Positions 1-5,348 of a stretch of 20,999 nt of DNA are shown piece after piece. The notes under the pieces are model-generated. The model saw only the letters and a program-made list of their open reading frames with translations. It did not search any database and was not told the DNA's origin. The stretch comes from JAKSUT01 sp045616505 (GTDB lineage Bacteria > Cyanobacteriota > Vampirovibrionia > Gastranaerophilales > Gastranaerophilaceae): positions 1 to 20,999 of the forward strand of contig JAZLGV010000107.1 in the NCBI GenBank assembly GCA_045616505.1, given 5' to 3'. The position numbers and the translations under genes were made by a program. Each line of letters starts with the position of its first letter. Positions within the stretch are counted from its first letter, which is position 1.

Positions 1-88
1 GAGTCATTGACTTCATATGCGTTAGCTGATACAGCTTTCTTATTATCAAAAATATCAACGATAGAACTTCCAGCAAATTATGCTGATT
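1..88 (-). pseudogene. C-terminal fragment of a polyvalent-protein-like cassette (runs off window)
   Basis: Bases 1-79 are identical to 1057-1135, inside the larger gene at 903-1883. Read on the minus strand they encode the same segment (AGSSIVDIFDNKKAVSANAY). Identity stops at 79/80, and the sequence beyond it does not continue the gene. This is therefore a truncated extra copy of the gene's C-terminal part, continuing past base 1. Perfect identity over 79 bp suggests recent duplication or gene conversion. Whether an intact reading frame exists to the left cannot be seen. Confidence 0.6.
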
Positions 89-112
89 AAAAAAAACTAA
101 ACATTATTTTTT

Positions 113-220
113 TTATTGATATATTCTATCTAATAGGCTTGCTGCTCCGCCAGAAATTATATCTAGTTGTGGAGATGTCAGCAAGTCTTTAATCTTTGCT
201 GGTAATTTAATTTTAAACAA
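113..220 (-). pseudogene. N-terminal remnant of a second cassette, 35 codons
   Basis: A 35-codon minus frame opens with TTG at 218-220 and reads MFKIKLPAKIKDLL..., resembling the start of the 903-1883 gene (MFRIKKAAKEEY). It stops at 113-115. The 40 bp around its start (208-247) match 1871-1910 at 37 positions. The frame ends just before the C-terminal fragment at 1-88, so start and end pieces of one cassette seem to have been joined by an internal deletion. It is probably not functional as a 35-aa protein, although translation cannot be excluded. Confidence 0.45.
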
Positions 221-231
221 TTGAAACCATT

Positions 232-645
232 TTAAATATTTGTTATACTGCTATTGGTTGCATCTGGCGTTGATGGTAATTCTGAGACGTTAGGAGATGC
301 AACTTTCTTATTGTCTAAACATAGCCGATTTGATTATTTTTTTTATATCGTTAGAGTTGAAAACTTTTTTAATATCTGTTATACTAATAGAGGAATCATT
401 TCTGTTGGAAGTGCCGTTATGGTCAGCTCCTAGTGCAGGTGGTTCCATTTCTATTATTTTAATTTTATGCCCTGCATAAGTGTTAGGAGTATTATATTTT
501 TTATGTTTTCTTCTATCGGGATATCAACACTTATTTCTATTCCAAAAATTTTATTATTATAATTAAAGGCATTATAATATAATTCTTGGTGAGATATATT
601 TTTATGTTTATTATCACTTTCTTTAGCCAAATGGAAATATTAATC
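232..645 (-). pseudogene. Frameshifted relative of the polyvalent-protein C-terminal domain
   Basis: Three minus-strand frames must be joined to recover a protein. The first, from about 645 to 510, carries YYNAFNYNNKIFGIEISVDI. The second, from about 510 to 310, carries YAGHKIKIIEMEPPA and SISITDIKKVFN and ends in a stop. The third, from about 320 to 232, carries LDNKKVASPNVSELPSTPD and ends in TAA. Piece by piece this parallels the intact gene at 903-1883 (YHYFNVNVKIGDKTYLVSLE, then VDIFDNKKAVSANAYEVND), but it is clearly diverged rather than a recent copy. At least two frameshifts make it a pseudogene. Its stop lies 1 nt before the ATG of the next start block (TAAAATG), which shows the cassettes are head-to-tail. 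Confidence 0.6.
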
Positions 646-652
646 ACTGAAA

Positions 653-684
653 AAGCACTACAGCTTTTATTAGCCATAGTGCTT
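653..684 (-). terminator. Hairpin with T tract on the minus strand
   Basis: Perfect 8-bp arms AAGCACTA (653-660) and TAGTGCTT (677-684) enclose a 16-nt loop. On the minus strand the second arm runs into further Ts (TAGTGCTTTTT), as in an intrinsic terminator, but the loop is long. It lies between the decayed cassette and the next start-like block. Confidence 0.4.
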
Positions 685-695
685 GCCATCAAAAT

Positions 696-711
696 CCTTA
701 AATAATTAAGG
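696..711. repeat. Short palindrome CCTTAA-ATAA-TTAAGG
   Basis: Six-bp perfect arms around a 4-nt centre. It is the second of three inverted repeats packed into 653-735, upstream of the small gene at 800. It could be a protein-binding dyad; no function can be assigned. Confidence 0.4.
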
Positions 712-760
712 TGGTGAGGGTGAAATCAGCACCCTTGCCTTTATTCTCATTTTAAACCAT
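706..760 (-). pseudogene. Third copy of the cassette start block (14-codon remnant)
   Basis: The minus strand carries TTTAAAATGGTTT ending at 754, matching the leader of the other two cassette starts, then ATG AGA ATA AAG... (MRIKARVLISPSPP, stop 706-708), recalling MFRIKK and MFKIKL. Relative to the other copies, about 9 nt between two GTTT repeats are missing. The frame is lost at once, so it is a remnant. The match is short and this call is tentative. Confidence 0.3.
717..735. repeat. Inverted repeat AGGGTG / CACCCT
   Basis: Six-bp arms (717-722 and 730-735) flank a 7-nt loop and are followed on the plus strand by a pyrimidine-rich TTGCCTTTATT. It may be a weak plus-strand terminator or a regulatory hairpin ahead of the gene at 800. 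It also lies inside the decayed start block at 706-760. Confidence 0.35.
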
Positions 761-799
761 TTTAAAAATTTTTCAAGTCTATAGAAAGGAGTTTATAAC

Positions 800-985
800 A
801 TGTCAGAAGAATATATAAAAGGCAGTGGAACTGGTCGAGGAGGTTGGCGAGGTGGCGGACGTCCTAAAGGTTCAACTCTCAATCGTGGAAGAACTGAAAA
901 ATTTACACGTTGCATAACCCCCGAAGAAAAAGAATACTTAGAAAAATGTTTAATTGAATACAGAGAAAAGAAAGAACAATTATAA
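800..985 (+). CDS. Small basic protein with AT-hook-like GRPKG motif
   Basis: The 61-aa product has two parts. The first ~30 residues are Gly/Arg-rich and contain GGGRPKGST, which matches the GRP core of AT-hook DNA-binding peptides. The remainder (from about residue 36, ITPEEKEYLEKCLIEYREKK) looks like an amphipathic, charged helix. A strong Shine-Dalgarno (AAAGGAG, 785-791) lies 8 nt before the ATG, which argues for a real gene despite its size. Its last 83 bp overlap, in antisense, the 3' end of the minus-strand gene at 903-1883. I do not recognise a family. DNA binding is inferred from the motif only, and the position inside a decayed mobile-like block suggests an accessory role. Confidence 0.6.
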   Translation: MSEEYIKGSGTGRGGWRGGGRPKGSTLNRGRTEKFTRCITPEEKEYLEKCLIEYREKKEQL

Positions 986-1883
986 AATTTCTTAAGTTAA
1001 ACTTGAAAAGCATTTGAGTATAAGTTAAACTATTAAAGGCTGTATCTGGTGCAGAAGAGTCATTGACTTCATATGCGTTAGCTGATACAGCTTTCTTATT
1101 ATCAAAAATATCAACGATAGAACTTCCAGCAAATTCTGTTGATTGAAAATATTGTCCTTTTACTTCCACAATATTATACAAATGTACTATCTTGACATTG
1201 TTGTTAGTTTGATTTAAACTAACATTGCCTTGATGGGATTTTGAACTACGTTTAGCGTAGTTACCCTGATTGGCATTTTTTGTTTCTTCGCATTCTAAAC
1301 TTACTAAATATGTTTTATCACCAATTTTTACATTTACATTAAAGTAGTGATATTGCAATACATTTGGTTTTTCTTTTGGTTTTTTGTTATTATCTGAATG
1401 ATCATATATTGCATGATTAATTAATTCTTCAATTCCTTTAGTATATTTATTATGTCTTTTCTTTGCTGAATTTTGTAGCTTTTGAAAATTACCTTGATTT
1501 GTAATTTTATCAACAACTCTGTTACCACCTTTTATATCTATTTTCCAATCTGGTGATAATGTATCAAATACTTGACCACTTGCAATAATATCTTTTATAT
1601 GTTTTTCAATTTCTGCAAATGTAGGCACTTTATTAAATTTATCAGTCCAATCAAGAACATTATTTTTATCAGATTGATACATCACACCATTATCATTTTT
1701 AGTTTCAGATACTGTATCATCCAATCTTTTAAATATTGATGCTTTTGTTCTTTCAAGTTTTTGTTCTGCATTATTTATTATTGTTTGGAATTGTTCTTCA
1801 AGTTTTTGTTTTTGTTTATCTGTTTTTGCTTTTGCAAGTTTTTCTGAATATTCTTCTTTTGCTGCTTTTTTAATTCTAAACAA
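903..1883 (-). CDS. Polyvalent-protein C-terminal domain-like protein (LPD3/PBECR-like), possibly truncated
   Basis: The predicted product is 326 aa. Residues ~1-60 are Lys/Glu-rich and probably coiled-coil. A central region around INHAIYDHSDNNKK and YHYFNVNVKIGDKTYLVSLE resembles domains found near the C-termini of large phage and plasmid polyvalent (MuF-linked) proteins, some of which are RelE/barnase-fold nucleases. This is recognition by pattern; no catalytic residues are assigned. The only start in frame is TTG (1881-1883), with a TGA three codons upstream, so the gene may be a 5'-truncated fragment of a larger protein. A conserved ATG at 1891-1893 opens a different frame that stops after five codons. 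The last ~35 residues are hydrophobic and lie antisense to the small gene at 800-985, so they look like read-through after loss of the original stop, near residue 290. Confidence 0.5.
   Translation of the reverse strand: MFRIKKAAKEEYSEKLAKAKTDKQKQKLEEQFQTIINNAEQKLERTKASIFKRLDDTVSETKNDNGVMYQSDKNNVLDWTDKFNKVPTFAEIEKHIKDIIASGQVFDTLSPDWKIDIKGGNRVVDKITNQGNFQKLQNSAKKRHNKYTKGIEELINHAIYDHSDNNKKPKEKPNVLQYHYFNVNVKIGDKTYLVSLECEETKNANQGNYAKRSSKSHQGNVSLNQTNNNVKIVHLYNIVEVKGQYFQSTEFAGSSIVDIFDNKKAVSANAYEVNDSSAPDTAFNSLTYTQMLFKFNLRNFIIVLSFLCIQLNIFLSILFLRGLCNV
1057..1135. repeat. 79-bp exact direct repeat of 1-79
   Basis: Every base of 1-79 recurs here at a spacing of 1056 bp, within the 3' part of the 903-1883 gene. 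Flanks differ immediately to the right of the repeat; the left limit is unknown because the first copy touches the window edge. Confidence 0.9.
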
Positions 1884-1910
1884 TTGAAATCATTTTAAAT
1901 AGTTGTTATA
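1871..1910. repeat. 40-bp cassette-junction repeat (second copy at 208-247)
   Basis: 37 of 40 bases match 208-247. The block spans the end of one cassette (a stop just before AATG) and the start of the next (TTG TTT ARA ATT AAA on the minus strand). Beyond 1910 the similarity ends, so this marks the right edge of the recognisable array. Confidence 0.7.
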
Positions 1911-1944
1911 ATGCAAATAGCAGACGTTTCACGTTTTGCACGTT

Positions 1945-1968
1945 GGACAAATCATTTATGATTTGTCC
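1945..1968 (+). terminator. Perfect 10-bp hairpin with T-rich tail on the plus side
   Basis: GGACAAATCA (1945-1954) and TGATTTGTCC (1959-1968) enclose TTTA. The following plus-strand bases are TTCTTTTAT, so the hairpin is oriented as a plus-strand terminator, but no plus-strand gene lies just upstream. It sits 49 bp beyond the stop of the minus-strand operon ending at 2017, where it could still end or protect that transcript despite lacking a U tract on that strand. Confidence 0.45.
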
Positions 1969-2016
1969 TTCTTTTATATTTAGCAACACAAAAACTCAAA
2001 TTTTCTCTTATGTTTA

Positions 2017-3492
2017 CTATATTTCGCCTAACATTTCTAGCGTGAATTCGCTTTCAACTTCTTCTTTAGCCATAACTTTCACATTTGGCATGAAGTTTGC
2101 AAACACCATAAACAACATGTGACGAACTTCCATTGGTGCTAAAACCACTACGTCAGAAGGTAACATTTGATTTTCTTTTAATATTTTTATATATTTTTTT
2201 ACTACTTTACTTGCTTTTGTTGCTTCTATTCTTACAACATTGTCATCAGATTCTTCCAAGCTTGAGAAAATAGCCGTATATGATTTTTCAGAAAGCTCAA
2301 CTGCTGGAATTACGCCGTTTTCATCAGCGTTTGATTTACAAATATTCTTTGCCAAAGCAAGTCTTATCTTATCAAGCAAATCTTCTTTCATTGAATCATC
2401 TGCATAGTCATTAATCTTTTCAAAAACATAAACTATATCTTTAATAGAAACACGTTCTCTTATCAAACAAGCAAGAATATATTTTATTTCTGAAACTGAA
2501 ACAAAATCAGGAATAATATTTTCAACCAAGAACGAATTTTTTTCGCCTACGATTTCCATATATTTATTCACATCATCATAATCTAGTAAGTCATCAACGT
2601 TATTTACTGCAACCCATTCCAAATTTTTTGCAATAAATTCTGCTGCAGTATAACCGTTTTCCCAATAATCTTTTGTCTTATCTTCTTTTATCCAAACAAC
2701 TTTTCTTCCAGAAGTTACATCTGTATCATAAATCGCATCTTTAATTTTTTTAGATACATTCAAATCGCTTTCATAAAAAGCTTTGTAACCTGAATATACA
2801 GAAGATGTCAAAACAGTATTACCGTGAATTTTTATAGAAAATTCATTTGAATTTAATTCATCATCTGTATCAAATTTAACTTTTGACAAAACATAACCCA
2901 AAGACATTGTTAAATTTTCTCTGACTTTAACTGTTTCTGCAATCAATGGAGCGCCCAAATCAGGATTTACAACAGTCAAAACTTCTTCACTCATTGAGAT
3001 AACAAGTTTATCTTCATTCACTTTTGAATACCAAGAATTTGGAGAAATTGTTTGTACCAACTCTTGTTTTAATCCGTCAAGTTCTTTTATCGCATCTGAA
3101 ATTTCATCATTAATAACTTTTCTGCTTTTTGAAATAGGAGCTTCTAATTGCGCTTCCAATTTTGTTTTTAAAGACGCAATTTTTGCTCTTTTTTCTTTGA
3201 TTTTTTGTTGAATTTCCACACAAGATTCATACGCAGAAGTCTTTGACGACAACAATTTTTCCATTTGACTTTTAAATGTAACACTATCCAAAATGTCATC
3301 GTCGTTGTCTGAAGAAACTTCTTCTTCAGATGCAAAAATACAATTAAATTGATAACCATCTTCTGTTTCAACTTCATGCATGCTATACAAATCCCAACCG
3401 TCTTTTGACATGCCATTTAGCAAATCTTCTAACGCTTGAGCATCATCACTTGGAGCTGATTTAATTACAAATTTTGGTCTTGTTGAACGCAT
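2017..3492 (-). CDS. Soluble FlhA/SctV cytoplasmic-domain protein with DUF4177-like N-terminus
   Basis: The 491-aa product has three parts. Residues ~5-55 look like a DUF4177-type module (ALEDLLNGMSKDGWDLYSM, matching LN...GW). Residues ~72-150 are charged and coiled-coil-like. Residues ~165-491 follow the FlhA/LcrD (FHIPEP) cytoplasmic domain segment by segment: VKVRENLTMSLGYVLSKVKF (family: R..L..ELG..LP.V.IRDN), a WI...GYT segment (277-291), IIPDFVSVSEIKYILACLI, RERVSIKDIVYVFEKINDYA, then APMEVRHMLF near the end. FlhA proper has about eight N-terminal membrane helices; none exist here, so this is not a flagellar gate. The ATG lies 2 nt after the stop of the phosphorylase gene, indicating co-translation, with GAGG inside that gene's end. 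No other flagellar or type III gene is in the window. Function is unknown; a scaffold or chaperone-docking role is only a guess. Confidence 0.75.
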   Translation of the reverse strand: MRSTRPKFVIKSAPSDDAQALEDLLNGMSKDGWDLYSMHEVETEDGYQFNCIFASEEEVSSDNDDDILDSVTFKSQMEKLLSSKTSAYESCVEIQQKIKEKRAKIASLKTKLEAQLEAPISKSRKVINDEISDAIKELDGLKQELVQTISPNSWYSKVNEDKLVISMSEEVLTVVNPDLGAPLIAETVKVRENLTMSLGYVLSKVKFDTDDELNSNEFSIKIHGNTVLTSSVYSGYKAFYESDLNVSKKIKDAIYDTDVTSGRKVVWIKEDKTKDYWENGYTAAEFIAKNLEWVAVNNVDDLLDYDDVNKYMEIVGEKNSFLVENIIPDFVSVSEIKYILACLIRERVSIKDIVYVFEKINDYADDSMKEDLLDKIRLALAKNICKSNADENGVIPAVELSEKSYTAIFSSLEESDDNVVRIEATKASKVVKKYIKILKENQMLPSDVVVLAPMEVRHMLFMVFANFMPNVKVMAKEEVESEFTLEMLGEI

Positions 3493-3494
3493 TT

Positions 3495-4799
3495 TTATCT
3501 TATAACCTCATATATCAATTTATCAATTTTTACTTCGCTTGAAGAAAAGTCAAACGCTTCATCACAAATATCTTTTGCAAGTTTTGTTTTTGCTTCATCA
3601 TTTGAATAAATAGTGTATATAACTTCGCCACTATCACATTTTTCGCCACTTTTCTTATTCAAATAAATACCTACGCTGTAATCAATATCGTCAGTTTTCT
3701 TTTCTCTGCCTGCACCTAACAATTTGCAACCGTAAGCAATTTTATAAGCATCAATTTTTTTGATATAACCTGATTTTTCTGATTTAACTTCTACTTTGTA
3801 TTTTGGAGTGGCAAATTTTGAATAATCATCAAGTGAAGTTTCGTCGCCACCTTGAGCTTTTACAAGTTCTTTGAATTTGTCTAATGCTCTGCCAGAATTT
3901 ACTGCATCTTTAAGTTTGTTCATAGCATCTTCTTTATCTTTTGCTAATCCAACTTGAACAAGTGCAATTGCACCAAATTCATAAGTCAAATCAGTTAAAT
4001 CGCCAGTAGTTTTACCTTTCAAGAAATCAACCGCTTCAAAGACTTCAACAGAATTACCGATTGCTCTACCTAAAGGTTCTTCCATAGAAGTTACAACGGC
4101 TGTAATTGATTTATTCAAATGCTTTCCTATTGTTACCATTAAATTTGATAGTTTTACTGCATCTTGAGGAGTTTTAATAAATGCACCAGAACCATATTTA
4201 ACGTCTAAAACAATATTGTCAGCACCTGAAGCAATTTTTTTAGAAACAACAGATGATGCAATCAAAGGCATACTATCAACAGTTGCAGTAACATCACGCA
4301 ACGCATAAAGTTTTCCGTCTGCTGGAGTAAGTTTTTGAGTTTGTGAAGCAATCGCTACTCCAATTTTTCCAACTTGTTCCATAATTTGCTCAATTGATAA
4401 ACCTGTTTTGAAATTTGGAATAGATTCAAGTTTGTCAATTGTTCCACCTGTATGTCCCAAACCTTTACCTGAAAGTTTTGCAACAGGAACACCACAAGCA
4501 GCCAACAATGGAATTAAAGTCAATGTAACTTTATCGCCTACACCACCAGTTGAATGTTTATCAACAACTTTTTTAGAAAATTCACCTAAGTCTATTACAT
4601 CACCAGACTTGATTAATGCTTCTGTAAGCCAAGCTGTTTCTTGTTCTGTCATTGATTTAAAATAAATAGCCATTAACCAAGCCGAAATTTGATAATCTGG
4701 TGCAGAACCATCCATCATCGAATTGATAATAAAATCAATTTCTTCTTTTGTATGTGCTAAACCATGTTTTTTCTTGTCAATTAAATCAACTACTCTCAT
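3495..4799 (-). CDS. pdp: Pyrimidine-nucleoside (thymidine) phosphorylase
   Basis: At 434 aa it matches the family length. It catalyses phosphorolysis of thymidine, uridine or deoxyuridine to the free base plus (deoxy)ribose 1-phosphate, in the cytosol, for nucleoside salvage. Visible signatures are the phosphate-binding KHSTGGVGDK (residues ~81-90) and the family signature LSGKGLGHTGGTIDKLESI (~109-127), where the usual SGR is SGK. SSVVSKKIASGAD forms the pyrimidine-site region, and a C-terminal barrel-sandwich domain follows. The start is supported by AAAGGA 10 nt upstream. It is the third gene of the minus-strand run after bamA and skp (39-bp gap), and its stop is 2 nt before the FlhA-like gene. 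Nucleoside salvage has no obvious link with the outer-membrane genes. Pdp and DeoA are hard to separate by eye; length and motifs favour Pdp. Confidence 0.9.
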   Translation of the reverse strand: MRVVDLIDKKKHGLAHTKEEIDFIINSMMDGSAPDYQISAWLMAIYFKSMTEQETAWLTEALIKSGDVIDLGEFSKKVVDKHSTGGVGDKVTLTLIPLLAACGVPVAKLSGKGLGHTGGTIDKLESIPNFKTGLSIEQIMEQVGKIGVAIASQTQKLTPADGKLYALRDVTATVDSMPLIASSVVSKKIASGADNIVLDVKYGSGAFIKTPQDAVKLSNLMVTIGKHLNKSITAVVTSMEEPLGRAIGNSVEVFEAVDFLKGKTTGDLTDLTYEFGAIALVQVGLAKDKEDAMNKLKDAVNSGRALDKFKELVKAQGGDETSLDDYSKFATPKYKVEVKSEKSGYIKKIDAYKIAYGCKLLGAGREKKTDDIDYSVGIYLNKKSGEKCDSGEVIYTIYSNDEAKTKLAKDICDEAFDFSSSEVKIDKLIYEVIR

Positions 4800-4838
4800 A
4801 AATCAATGTCCTTTATTTATGTACTACCTAAATATAAA

Positions 4839-5297
4839 CTATTTGCTTGCGCCATTCAATTTTTGCAATACTAAATCTGTTATATCAATACCACCGACAA
4901 AGATAACTCTGTAATCAAGAACAGCATCTAGTTTTTGTTCAACTAAAACTTTTTTTGCCGCAGCTTGAATACTGTCATAAACTGCTTCTTCTTTTTGTAA
5001 TTTCAATTTTAGGTATGCATCTTGTTTTGCTTTAAATTCTTTTGCAGTTTTTGCTTCGAAATTTTGTTTTTTCAATGGAGAATCTAAAGTCTTGAATTGT
5101 TTTTCTTTATCCACTAGGTATTGTTGAAGTTCAAGAGCTTTTGCATCAACTGTTTTGATTGCTTCTTTTGCTACTGTATAATTCTCTTGAATTTTCTTAT
5201 AATCAATATAACCTATACCGTTTGCATTTGCAATACCATTTGAAGCAAACATTAAAGCAGTACCCAAAATAACTACTAAAGTTTTAAAGTTTTTCAT
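4839..5297 (-). CDS. skp: Skp/OmpH-family periplasmic chaperone
   Basis: A 152-aa exported protein. Residues 1-~25 form a signal peptide (MKNF, hydrophobic core, NANA end). It then opens with GIGYIDYKKIQENY, the conserved strand-helix of OmpH proteins. Residues ~45-115 are Lys/Gln/Glu-rich and predicted to form the long coiled-coil tentacles, and the C-terminus returns to short hydrophobic strands (VIFVGGIDITDLVLQKL). Skp trimers hold unfolded outer-membrane proteins in the periplasm and deliver them to BamA, which is encoded immediately upstream (51-bp gap). GAGGAGG 5 nt before ATG is a strong ribosome site. Sequence similarity in this family is low, but signal, size, composition and neighbour agree. 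Confidence 0.85.
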   Translation of the reverse strand: MKNFKTLVVILGTALMFASNGIANANGIGYIDYKKIQENYTVAKEAIKTVDAKALELQQYLVDKEKQFKTLDSPLKKQNFEAKTAKEFKAKQDAYLKLKLQKEEAVYDSIQAAAKKVLVEQKLDAVLDYRVIFVGGIDITDLVLQKLNGASK

Positions 5298-5348
5298 TTT
5301 TCCTCCTCATTTATTTATAAAATTAAACTTTCTTAACTTATATTTGTA

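Noticed and set aside
297..479. A 60-codon plus-strand frame rich in Leu/Ile/Phe
   Set aside because: No ribosome site; it lies antisense to the decayed polyvalent-domain pseudogene, whose minus-strand motifs explain the sequence better.
232..760. CRISPR or insertion-sequence origin for the repeats at the left end
   Set aside because: Repeats are coding-derived and unequal, with no regular spacing, no transposase and no terminal inverted repeats or target duplications visible.
2017..3492. Calling this gene flhA
   Set aside because: It lacks the entire N-terminal membrane domain and has no flagellar neighbours; only the cytoplasmic domain is shared.
4408..4665. Plus-strand frame inside the phosphorylase gene, and similar antisense or shifted frames at 5879-6103, 7866-8204, 12915-13127 and 17346-17633
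   Set aside because: Each is fully contained in a well-supported gene, lacks a ribosome site and has atypical composition.
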